Assembly (NCBI RefSeq): GCF_009696675.1
Contig: NZ_VULN01000014.1
Location: 1-64,000 of the forward strand
DNA length: 64,000 nt
Source of the DNA: Acidaminococcus fermentans
Lineage (GTDB): Bacteria; Bacillota; Negativicutes; Acidaminococcales; Acidaminococcaceae
Direction: 5' to 3'
The stretch's first letter is position 1. Each line of letters starts with the position of its first letter. This document shows, in pieces, positions 33,901 through 41,748 of the stretch. The translations under genes and the position numbers were made by a program. The notes beneath the pieces are model-generated. The model had not been told where the DNA came from, made no database searches, and saw only the letters and a list, made by a program, of their open reading frames with translations.

Positions 33901-34565
33901 TACAATTCCACCGTCTTCCCCGGTTCCACCACCAGCACTTTGCTTTGGGTGGTGGTTTCCACTTCCTTCTTAAAAGCTGCAGGATCCTGGGCGATGAGAG
34001 GCCAGGTGTTGTAGTGGATGGGGATCACCAGGGGCACATTCAGCAGTTCCGCCGCCAGACGGGCGTCTTTGGGGCCCATGGTGAAGTTGTCCCCAATGGG
34101 CAGAAGAGCCACATCGATGGTTTCCAGTCGGGGCAGCAGGGCCATATCCCCGAAGACACTGGTGTCCCCGGCAAAATACACGGTCTTTCCCCCGAATTCC
34201 ACCATGAACCCGCAGGCGTGGCCGCCTGCAATACCGCTGCCGTGGAAGGCGGGGGTCACCCGCACCCGGCCGAAGGGGAACTGATGGGTGCCCCCCAGGT
34301 GCATGGCATGGGACCGGAGCCCGTGTTGGGCTGCATCATTGGCGATTTCTGCCGTGGAAATGATCAGGGCATCCTGTTTTTTGGCGATTTCATAGGCAGA
34401 ACCCAGATGGTCCCCGTGATAATGGGAAATGAAGATCACGTCCGCTGCCACATCCCCCGGCTTCAGGCCTTCCGGATTCCCCTCCAGATAGGGGTCGAAC
34501 AGCAGGGTGGTCTTCCCGTCAGACAGAGTGAAACAGGCATGATAGATATAATGGAACTGCAGCAT
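33900..34565 (-). CDS. UPF0173-type metal-dependent hydrolase
   Basis: The 221-residue protein has the metallo-beta-lactamase fold. SHYHGDHLG near residue 47 carries the metal-binding HxHxDH-like motif, GDTSVFGD near 133 supplies the bridging Asp, and PIHYNTWP near 183 the last ligand. UPF0173 proteins are widespread hydrolases of unknown substrate. AAGGAGG precedes the ATG. It is the last gene of the threonine cluster, 12 bases after thrB, but no direct link to threonine synthesis is known. Confidence 0.88.
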   Translation of the reverse strand: MLQFHYIYHACFTLSDGKTTLLFDPYLEGNPEGLKPGDVAADVIFISHYHGDHLGSAYEIAKKQDALIISTAEIANDAAQHGLRSHAMHLGGTHQFPFGRVRVTPAFHGSGIAGGHACGFMVEFGGKTVYFAGDTSVFGDMALLPRLETIDVALLPIGDNFTMGPKDARLAAELLNVPLVIPIHYNTWPLIAQDPAAFKKEVETTTQSKVLVVEPGKTVEL

Positions 34566-34577
34566 GGTGATTCCTCC

Positions 34578-35510
34578 TTATTGGATATCGATGACTCTGG
34601 CTCCCTCCGGATCAATGTCCAGCACATGGAGAGCCGTTTCGATGTTCCGTTTCCGGAAGGGCGCCGCCATGGCTTCTCCCACCTTCCGGGCATCTCCCTC
34701 CGCCGGCACATAAGCCAACAGGGTGGAACCGGCGCCGGAAATGATTCCATTGTAGGCTCCCGCCTGCCGGGCCCCTTCCAGGGCTTCTTCCGCTCCCGGG
34801 ATCAGGGGCAGCCGGTAGGGCTGGTGGAGCCGGTCTTCCAGGGCCGTCCGCAGGAAGTGATAGTCCCCGGTCAAAAGAGACCCTACCAGGAGAGCCGCCC
34901 GGCTTACATTGTACACCGCATCTTTGTGGGACACTTCCTGGGGCAGAGCCGCCCGGGCCTTGGAAGTGGGCAGGGGGATGGAGGGCACCAGCACCACCAG
35001 CTGAAGGGGTCTGGCCAGGGCAAGCTTCAGGCTTTCCACCTTCCCCTCTTCCATGACATTCACAGTAATGCCCCCCAGAATGGCCGGAGCCACATTGTCC
35101 GGGTGGCCTTCGATCCGGGTGGCTTCCGTCACCAGCTCCTCTTTGGAAAGAGGGCTGCCCGCCAGGGCATTGGCCGCTGTAAGCCCGGCCACAATGGCAG
35201 TGGAACTGCTGCCCAGGCCCCGGGATACGGGAACTTCGATCCGGGTGGAGATCCGCAGGCCGGTGGCCGGTTTCCCCAGTTTTTCCCAAAGGATGCAGAA
35301 AGCTTCCGCCGCCAGGTTGTTCCGGCCCTGGGGCAGGGATTCCCCTCCCTGGCCCTCCGCTTCCACCTGGATGCCTTCTGCTTCCGGCACCCGTTCATAG
35401 GTGAACCGGTTGTACAGGGTACAGGCCAGCCCCAGGCAGTCAAACCCGGGTCCGCAGTTGGCGGAGGTGGCAGGGACCTGTACCGTCACTTTTTTCAACA
35501 TATCTGCCAT
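34578..35510 (-). CDS. thrB: Homoserine kinase
   Basis: ThrB phosphorylates homoserine on the way to threonine. The 310-residue protein is a GHMP kinase with VPVSRGLGSSSTAIVAGL near residue 97 as the ATP-binding loop and an N-terminal PATSANCGPGFDCLG. It follows hom by 17 bases. No thrC lies in the window. Confidence 0.94.
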   Translation of the reverse strand: MADMLKKVTVQVPATSANCGPGFDCLGLACTLYNRFTYERVPEAEGIQVEAEGQGGESLPQGRNNLAAEAFCILWEKLGKPATGLRISTRIEVPVSRGLGSSSTAIVAGLTAANALAGSPLSKEELVTEATRIEGHPDNVAPAILGGITVNVMEEGKVESLKLALARPLQLVVLVPSIPLPTSKARAALPQEVSHKDAVYNVSRAALLVGSLLTGDYHFLRTALEDRLHQPYRLPLIPGAEEALEGARQAGAYNGIISGAGSTLLAYVPAEGDARKVGEAMAAPFRKRNIETALHVLDIDPEGARVIDIQ

Positions 35511-35527
35511 GGTCAGCGCCTCTTTCC

Positions 35528-36838
35528 TCAGTCCAGGGTGCTGTCTTCCACCCGGATGATGTTGCAGATCCGGGCTACCACAGCCAGTTTGGACAGGGCG
35601 TCGGCGGCTTTCCGCAGGGCGAACTCAGAGACCCCGTAGGTGATCACCACGATTTCCGCCAGGGTGCCCAGGGACCGTTTCTGGACAACGGTCTTCAGGC
35701 TGACCTTGTTTTCCCCGAAGGCGGAGGCAATGGTGGCCCAGACACCGGGCTGGTCTTCCACCAGCATCCGGATGTAGCAGGGAGAGATGATTTCTTCCAG
35801 GGGCAGCATGGGTTTGGCTTCGTAGCAGGTGCAGCCTACCCGGCCGGTGCAGCCGGCCAGGATGTTCCGGGTGCTTTCGATGATATCCCCGCATACGGCA
35901 CTGGCCGTAGGCATCCGTCCGGCGCCCCGGCCGAAGAACATGGCTTCCCCTACGGGCTGGCCTTCCACATACACCGCGTTGAACACATCGTTCACCGTAG
36001 CCAGGGGATGGTCCTTCCGGAGCATGGTGGGATGGACCCGGGCGCTGACCCCTTTGCCTTCCTTCTGCTTGGCGATCCCCAGGAGCTTGATTACATAGCC
36101 CAGTTCGTCAGCGTATTCAATGTCCCGGGAAGAGATCTTGTCGATGCCTTCCACATACACATCGTCCAGGCTCACCCGGCTGTTGAAGGCAATGGAGGCC
36201 AGGATGGCAATCTTCCGGGCTGCGTCGAAGCCCCCCACGTCGGCGGTAGGGTCGCTTTCCGCATAGCCCTTGTCCTGGGCTTCCTTCAGCACTTCCGCAA
36301 AATCCATATGATCCTGGGTCATTTTGGTAAGCATGTAGTTGGTGGTACCGTTGATGATCCCCATGATCTTGCTGATTTTGTTGGCTGCCAGGCTTTCCTT
36401 CAAAGGACGGATAATGGGGATCCCCCCGGCCACCGCCGCTTCGAACAGGAAGTCCACATGGTTGGCCGCCGCCAGTTCGAACAGTTCCTTTCCATGGACG
36501 GCCACTACGTCCTTGTTGGCGGTGACCACGTTCTTGCCGGCTTTCAGCGCCGCCTCCATGTATTCCAGGGCCGGGTGTTCCCGTCCCATCAGTTCCACCA
36601 CAATGTCAATGTCCGGATCGTTGACAATGTCTTCGATTTTGTCTGTGGTGGCCAGGGAGGCATCCAGGGCCCGGACCTTTTCCGGATGACGGGCCAGGAC
36701 CTTTTTGATGCAGATTTCCGCCCCCACCCGTTCGGTGATCAGCGGCCGGTTCTGGTTCAGCACCAGGATCACACCGCCCCCCACGGTGCCGGCTCCCAGC
36801 AGTCCGATGTTGATTTTCTTCTGTTCGTTCTTAGCCAA
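35528..36838 (-). CDS. hom: Homoserine dehydrogenase
   Basis: Hom reduces aspartate semialdehyde to homoserine, the branch to threonine and methionine. The 436-residue protein has the N-terminal NAD(P) motif GLLGAGTVGGGV (residues 13-24), the catalytic core with NGTTNYMLTKM, and a C-terminal ACT domain (HPTM onwards, QPGVWATIASAFGE) for feedback inhibition by threonine. The start is TTG at 36838 with GGAGG upstream. An ACT protein gene precedes it, with a hairpin in between. Confidence 0.96.
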   Translation of the reverse strand: MAKNEQKKINIGLLGAGTVGGGVILVLNQNRPLITERVGAEICIKKVLARHPEKVRALDASLATTDKIEDIVNDPDIDIVVELMGREHPALEYMEAALKAGKNVVTANKDVVAVHGKELFELAAANHVDFLFEAAVAGGIPIIRPLKESLAANKISKIMGIINGTTNYMLTKMTQDHMDFAEVLKEAQDKGYAESDPTADVGGFDAARKIAILASIAFNSRVSLDDVYVEGIDKISSRDIEYADELGYVIKLLGIAKQKEGKGVSARVHPTMLRKDHPLATVNDVFNAVYVEGQPVGEAMFFGRGAGRMPTASAVCGDIIESTRNILAGCTGRVGCTCYEAKPMLPLEEIISPCYIRMLVEDQPGVWATIASAFGENKVSLKTVVQKRSLGTLAEIVVITYGVSEFALRKAADALSKLAVVARICNIIRVEDSTLD

Positions 36839-36860
36839 TTCCCCTCATCCTCCTGTTGTA

Positions 36861-36887
36861 AAGGGGCTGCCGAAAACGACAGCCCTC
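36861..36887 (-). terminator. Hairpin between the ACT protein gene and hom
   Basis: GGGCTGTCG / CGGCAGCCC with a TTTT loop is followed on the minus strand by CTTTACAA. It could partly terminate the upstream gene or attenuate hom. Confidence 0.5.
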
Positions 36888-36955
36888 TGAAAATCCTGCA
36901 GATATCCTGTTTTACCCCTTCCGGGAAGCCGGTTCCTCTGTTTTTCTTTCCCGGG

Positions 36956-37408
36956 TCAGTCCACCTGGCCCAGCACGTCCAGCCGCTTCACTCCGTCAAT
37001 GAGCCGGAGTTTGTCCATCAGGGCTTCCATATCGATGTTCAGGTACTTGGTCTCCACCGAAATGGTGGTATTGGCCACACCCTGGAGAGGCACACCCTGG
37101 TTGATGGTGATGACGCTCCCCCCATCGGCAGCAATCGTGTTCAGCACACTGGAAAGTACCCCAGGCTTGTGTTCCAGCAGCAGAGAAATGGTAATGACCT
37201 TTTCCTTGCTGGCATCGTAAAACGGGAAGACATAATCCTTGTATTTGTAGTAAGCACTGCGGCTGAGCCCCACTTTGCTTACGGCCTCGTTGACAGTCTT
37301 CATTTTACCCCGCTTCAGGATTTCTTTGACCAGGATGGTCTTTTTGATTGCTTCTGGAAGAATTTCTTCTCTTACCAAATAAAATTCTGATTTCTTCTCG
37401 TTGTTCAT
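36956..37408 (-). CDS. ACT-domain regulator (UPF0735/PheB-like)
   Basis: The 150-residue protein has an N-terminal helix-turn-helix-like segment (NEAVSKVGLSRSAYYKYKD near residue 40) and a C-terminal ACT domain with EHKPGVLSSVLNTIA. The UPF0735 family, including the Bacillus protein once called PheB, sits in front of hom or phe genes and probably senses an amino acid. Position upstream of hom fits such a role, but the ligand is unknown. AGGA lies ten bases before the ATG. Confidence 0.87.
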   Translation of the reverse strand: MNNEKKSEFYLVREEILPEAIKKTILVKEILKRGKMKTVNEAVSKVGLSRSAYYKYKDYVFPFYDASKEKVITISLLLEHKPGVLSSVLNTIAADGGSVITINQGVPLQGVANTTISVETKYLNIDMEALMDKLRLIDGVKRLDVLGQVD

Positions 37409-37455
37409 GTGTTATCTATCCTTTCCATAAGAATGTTAATCCTTCCTAGGAAGAC

Positions 37456-37461
37456 ATTATA
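37456..37461 (-). promoter_or_regulatory. Candidate -10 of the threonine operon promoter
   Basis: TATAAT on the minus strand lies about 50 bases before the ACT-protein start. No strong -35 is present. The region overlaps the space just after gpsA. Confidence 0.45.
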
Positions 37462-37481
37462 TCATAGTGCGTGGAATAATG

Positions 37482-38474
37482 CTACTCTTTCTTGGCAGTT
37501 CTTTTCATCAAATCCCCGATGGCCTGGCGCACATCCTTTCCCTGGAACAGCACCTGGTACAGCTGTTCGATGATGGGCATTTCCACCTGATGGGCCCGGG
37601 CCAGTTCCCGGACCACCGGCGTGGCGTTGATCCCTTCGATGACCATATGGGTGCCGCCGGTGATCTCCTCCAGGGTCTTGCCCTGAGCCAGGGCATAGCC
37701 GGCGGACCGGTTCCGGCTGAGAGGGCTGGTGCAGGTGGCAATCAGGTCCCCCACCCCGGCCAGACCAAAGAAAGTGGCCCGCCGGGCTCCCATCTTCACC
37801 CCCAGCCGGGTCAGTTCCGCCAGTCCCCGGGTGATCAGTCCCGCCTGGGCATTTTCTCCCAGCCCCAGGCCGGACAGCATCCCTCCCACCAGGGCAATGC
37901 AGTTCTTCACACAGCCGCACAGTTCCACCCCCACAAGATCCGTGGAGGTATAGGGACGGAAGTAGGGAGTCAGGAAGCACTGCTGGAGGAACCGGGCCTC
38001 TTTCATCTCCCGGCAGGCAATCACCGTGGCAGCCGGCTGCTGCTGGGCGATTTCCCGGGCCAGGTTGGGACCGCTGAGGGCAGCAATGGCCCGGGCCCGG
38101 GGGAAAGTTTCCTCCAGGATATCCGTCATCAGTTTATGGGTGGCAAGATCAAATCCCTTGGTGCAGGTAAGGATCACCTGGCTGCGGCAGTCCGTGATGG
38201 CCGCCACCTGCCGGGCAATGGACCCCATCCCTTTGGAAGGCACCACGAACACCAGGACTTCCGCTCCCGTGACAGCTTCCTTTAAATCCGCCGTCACCTG
38301 GATGGAGGGGGAAAGCCGGAAATCCGGCAGGTAATCCCCGTTGCAGCGGGTTTCCCGGATCTTTGCCGCCTTCTCCGGGTTCCGGGCCCACAGGCACACG
38401 TCCCGGCCGTTGTCCGAAAGGATCTGGGCCAGTACCGTTCCCCAGCTCCCGGCCCCAATCACAGCTGCTTTCAT
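37482..38474 (-). CDS. gpsA: Glycerol-3-phosphate dehydrogenase (NAD(P)+)
   Basis: GpsA makes sn-glycerol 3-phosphate for phospholipids from dihydroxyacetone phosphate. The 330-residue protein starts MKAAVIGAGSWGTVLAQILSDNG, with the GAGSWGT dinucleotide loop. A catalytic Lys lies in CTKGFD near residue 137 and a second in GVELCGCVKNCIAL near 184. AAGGAG precedes the ATG. It is separated from plsY by a 225-base region with two repeats, although plsY supplies the next step. Confidence 0.96.
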   Translation of the reverse strand: MKAAVIGAGSWGTVLAQILSDNGRDVCLWARNPEKAAKIRETRCNGDYLPDFRLSPSIQVTADLKEAVTGAEVLVFVVPSKGMGSIARQVAAITDCRSQVILTCTKGFDLATHKLMTDILEETFPRARAIAALSGPNLAREIAQQQPAATVIACREMKEARFLQQCFLTPYFRPYTSTDLVGVELCGCVKNCIALVGGMLSGLGLGENAQAGLITRGLAELTRLGVKMGARRATFFGLAGVGDLIATCTSPLSRNRSAGYALAQGKTLEEITGGTHMVIEGINATPVVRELARAHQVEMPIIEQLYQVLFQGKDVRQAIGDLMKRTAKKE

Positions 38475-38497
38475 GGTTTCAACTCCTTTGCAAATAG

Positions 38498-38550
38498 AAA
38501 GGGCTGTTGCAGGTGCAACAGCCCTTTGGTCGCGGGTCTCGAGTCGCGGG
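38498..38550. repeat. Hairpin plus tail element (copy 5a)
   Basis: AAAGGGCTGTTGC / GCAACAGCCCTTT (38498-38527) forms a perfect hairpin with a four-base loop. The tail GGTCGCGGGTCTCGAGTCG (38528-38546) shares GTCTCGAGTC with the tail at 8882. Confidence 0.6.
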
Positions 38551-38640
38551 CTTGTTGGTGCAAACCGAAGACCCGTTTTTTGATTCCAACCGATGTTACC
38601 TTATCATTCTATAGAAAAAGAACAACCGGATTCAGCGTCC

Positions 38641-38697
38641 AGGCTCGCGGCCCATGGCCCGCGACCCGTGACCGGGGTGTAAATCCTTTCACACCCC
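38641..38697. repeat. Tail plus hairpin element (copy 5b)
   Basis: GCGGCCCATGGCCCGCGACC and a GTGACC unit are followed by GGGGTGT / ACACCCC (38674-38697), ending three bases before the plsY stop codon. The stem is of the same type as 33870. Confidence 0.5.
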
Positions 38698-38699
38698 TA

Positions 38700-39308
38700 T
38701 CATTTTTTCCAATGTCCCTGCCGGATCTTGCTTTCTGTGCCATTTTTCAGGCGGATCATGTTCTGGTAGTGACGGGCCACCACAACGATGGCACACAGGC
38801 CTGCAAAGGCCACCAGTTTCCAGTCATACCCCAGGTACCAGGCGGAAAAAGGAGCCGCCAGAGCCGCCAGGATGGACCCCAGGGACACATAACGGGTAAC
38901 GAATACCGTTGCCAGCCAGATGGTCAGAGAAAACACCGCCACTTCCGGCATGAAGTACAGCAGGATCCCCAGACCGGTGGCCACCCCTTTGCCTCCCTTG
39001 AATCCACACATCCAGGAAAAGCTGTGGCCCAGTATGGCACAGGCGGCGCATACCAGCTGTACCGTCAGATCCGGAGAAACAAACCGGTTCACCAGGTACA
39101 GGGCCAGCACCCCTTTCAGCAGATCCCCCAGAAGCACAAAGGATGCCATCCGGGCCCCTACGGTCCGGAACACATTGGTGGCACCGATGTTGTGGCTGCC
39201 ATAATCCCGGATATCGATGCCGCATACCAGCTTCACCAGCAGCAGCCCGCAGGAAATGGACCCCAGGAGATACCCGATCAGTGCACTGAGAAAGTAATCC
39301 ATAATCAT
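38700..39308 (-). CDS. plsY: Glycerol-3-phosphate acyltransferase PlsY
   Basis: PlsY transfers an acyl group from acyl phosphate to glycerol 3-phosphate in the membrane. The 202-residue protein has five to six membrane segments, YLLGSISCGLLL near residue 13, GSHNIGATNVFRTVG near 36 and KGGKGVATGLG near 105, all conserved motifs. AAGGA lies six bases before the ATG at 39308. It sits between der and gpsA. Confidence 0.95.
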   Translation of the reverse strand: MIMDYFLSALIGYLLGSISCGLLLVKLVCGIDIRDYGSHNIGATNVFRTVGARMASFVLLGDLLKGVLALYLVNRFVSPDLTVQLVCAACAILGHSFSWMCGFKGGKGVATGLGILLYFMPEVAVFSLTIWLATVFVTRYVSLGSILAALAAPFSAWYLGYDWKLVAFAGLCAIVVVARHYQNMIRLKNGTESKIRQGHWKK

Positions 39309-39317
39309 CAACCGTCC

Positions 39318-40649
39318 TTATGCCTCGTCCTCGTTCTTGCCCCGGACGATGATGTTGATGGGCGTGCCCTTGAACCCGAAGGCTTCCCGCAGCTGATTTT
39401 CCAGATACCGCTGGTAGGAGAAGTGCATGATCTCCGGTTCGTTGCAGAAAATCACGAAAGTGGGCGGTTTTACCTTCACCTGAGTGGTGTAGAGGATCTT
39501 CAGCCGTTTGCCTTTTTCCATAGGCGGCTGGTTCATGGCCACCGCATCGGTGACCACCTGGTTCAGCACGCTGGTGGAAATCCGCATGGCGTTGGCTTCC
39601 GCCGCATCCTTGATCATTTCCGGCAGCCGGCTGATCCGCTGCTGGGTCAGAGCGGATACGTACACCACATTGGCGTAGGGCATGAAGATCAGTTCGTGGC
39701 GGATGTTCTTGGTGAATTCTTCCGTGGACATCACCGTCTTGTTGGGATACAGATCCCATTTGTTCACCACGATTACGATGCCCTTCCCTGCCTCATGGGC
39801 ATAGCCGGCGATTTTCTTGTCCTGTTCCGTAATTCCTTCCTCGGCGTTGAGTACCAGGAGCACCACGTCGCTCCGGTCCACAGCCCGGAGAGTCCGGATG
39901 ATGCTGTATTTTTCGATGGGTTCGTCGATTTTCCCTTTCCGGCGCATGCCGGCAGTATCGATGAACAGGTAAGTCTGGCCGTCTTTTTCCACCGGCACGT
40001 CGATGGCGTCCCGGGTGGTGCCCGCCACGTCGCTGACAATGGAACGGGTCTGGCCGATAATATCGTTGAAGATGGAGGATTTGCCCACATTGGGCCGGCC
40101 GATGATGGCCACCTTGATCACGTCTTCATTGTCCTCGTCATCGTCGGATTCCGGAGGGAATTTCTCCACCACGGCATCCAGCAGGTCCCCCAGATTCAGC
40201 CGGTTGGAGGCGGAAATCAGGTAGGGTTCCCCGATGCCCAGGTTGTAGAATTCGTAGGCTTCTGCCTCCTGTTTGGGAGTATCTGCCTTATTCACGGCCA
40301 GCACCACCGGTTTTTTGGACTGGCGGAGCATTTTGGCCACTTCCATATCGTCGTTGGTAATCCCGGTACGGGCATCACACACAAACAGGATCACATCCGC
40401 TTCCCGCACGGCAATTTCCGCCTGCTGGCGGATGGAAACCGCAATGGAATCAGTATTCTGCATTTCAATGCCCCCGGTATCCACCATGGTGAATTTCCGG
40501 TCCAGCCATTCCGCGTCAGCATAGAGACGGTCCCGGGTCACACCGGGGGTATCTTCCACAATGGAGATCCGGCTGTCGGCAAATATGTTAAATAGTGTTG
40601 ATTTGCCGACATTGGGTCTGCCGACAATGGCAACTATGGGTTTGCTCAT
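39318..40649 (-). CDS. der: GTPase Der (EngA)
   Basis: Der is an essential double GTPase for 50S ribosome assembly. Two GTP-binding domains are seen, GRPNVGKSTLFN near residue 8 and GRPNVGKSSIFN near 185, each with DTxG and NKxD motifs (NKAD near 118 and NKWD near 298). A KH-like domain follows. The 443 residues are normal. AAAGAGG precedes the ATG. An acidic linker (PESDDDEDNED) joins the two G domains. Confidence 0.97.
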   Translation of the reverse strand: MSKPIVAIVGRPNVGKSTLFNIFADSRISIVEDTPGVTRDRLYADAEWLDRKFTMVDTGGIEMQNTDSIAVSIRQQAEIAVREADVILFVCDARTGITNDDMEVAKMLRQSKKPVVLAVNKADTPKQEAEAYEFYNLGIGEPYLISASNRLNLGDLLDAVVEKFPPESDDDEDNEDVIKVAIIGRPNVGKSSIFNDIIGQTRSIVSDVAGTTRDAIDVPVEKDGQTYLFIDTAGMRRKGKIDEPIEKYSIIRTLRAVDRSDVVLLVLNAEEGITEQDKKIAGYAHEAGKGIVIVVNKWDLYPNKTVMSTEEFTKNIRHELIFMPYANVVYVSALTQQRISRLPEMIKDAAEANAMRISTSVLNQVVTDAVAMNQPPMEKGKRLKILYTTQVKVKPPTFVIFCNEPEIMHFSYQRYLENQLREAFGFKGTPINIIVRGKNEDEA

Positions 40650-40673
40650 GGAAAGAACCTCTTTCAGTTAAAT

Positions 40674-41720
40674 TCATTTTTCCCCGTAGGGAAGAGCGCG
40701 GACCGCTGCGGCCAGGTCCCCGGTAACATAATACCGCACCTGCCGCAGGTCCTCCACTCTGGTACACCCGGTGAGGGTGTAAAAATCTTTCACAGCTTCC
40801 AGCAGCTGCCGGATCCAGTCTATGGCTCTTTGGGGTCCCCCGCCGTTCCGGACAAAACGGAGGATATTTCCAGCCATCCCCACAGCATTGGCTCCCAGCA
40901 TCTGGGCCTTGAACACGTCCAGGGCCGTCCGGATGCCTCCCGAAGCGATAATGCCCTTTTGCCAGCCTTTGGCTTCCACCACTTCCAGAAGGGACAGGGC
41001 CGAAGGAATGCCCCACTCGATCAGTTCTTTGTTCCCTTCCCGGTTGCGGCAGCATTCAATGGCCGGGAAATTGGTGCCGCCGGCCCCGCCGGTATCCAGG
41101 ATGGATACCCCGCAGTCCAGCAGCCGTCTGGCGTCTTCCCGTTCCATACCGCAGCCTGTTTCCTTCACGATTACAGGGACTTCCGACTGTTCACAGATAG
41201 CGGCGATCTGTTCCAGCCAGCGGGAAAAATCCCGGTCCCCTTCTTCCATGGCCAATTCCTGGGCACTGTTGAGATGGATCTCCAGGGCCTGGGCTTCCAC
41301 CATGTCCACAGCCCGGCGGGCTTCCTCCGGAGTGGCCAGTGCACTGACGTTGGCAAAGATCACCCCGTCGGGATTCTCCTCCCGGACCACTTTGTAGGTG
41401 TCTGCATACTCTCCGGACCGGACGGCTCCGTACTGAGACCCTACGGCCATGGGACACCCGGTTTCCCGGGCGATCAGGGCCAGTTTCCGGTTCAGATGGG
41501 TGACTTTCTCCGCCCCTCCCGTTATGGCGTCGATCACCAGAGGGTGGGGCAGAATGCCCACCCCGGGCAGGCTGGTGGAAAGGTCCACTTTCCTCCGGTC
41601 CACCTGGGGCAGGCAGCGATGCATCACCTGCACATCAGAAAAGCCGGTGGCCCTTGGACCATCCTCAAGGTGCACGGCATACTTGATGTGATCGATTTTA
41701 CGGCTCTCCCGGCTTTTCAT
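40674..41720 (-). CDS. fni: Isopentenyl-diphosphate delta-isomerase, type 2
   Basis: Fni is an FMN- and NADPH-dependent isomerase that interconverts IPP and DMAPP. The 348-residue protein has RESRKIDHI at residues 3-11, GSQYGAVRSGEY near 93, KETGCGMERE near 192, LDTGGAGGTNFPAIE near 213 and the flavin-binding ASGGIRT region near 261. It lies between der and the IspH-S1 gene. IspH supplies both isomers, so an isomerase would mainly adjust their ratio. Confidence 0.95.
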   Translation of the reverse strand: MKSRESRKIDHIKYAVHLEDGPRATGFSDVQVMHRCLPQVDRRKVDLSTSLPGVGILPHPLVIDAITGGAEKVTHLNRKLALIARETGCPMAVGSQYGAVRSGEYADTYKVVREENPDGVIFANVSALATPEEARRAVDMVEAQALEIHLNSAQELAMEEGDRDFSRWLEQIAAICEQSEVPVIVKETGCGMEREDARRLLDCGVSILDTGGAGGTNFPAIECCRNREGNKELIEWGIPSALSLLEVVEAKGWQKGIIASGGIRTALDVFKAQMLGANAVGMAGNILRFVRNGGGPQRAIDWIRQLLEAVKDFYTLTGCTRVEDLRQVRYYVTGDLAAAVRALPYGEK

Positions 41721-41748
41721 CTGTATAAACCCCGCTTATTCCGACAGC

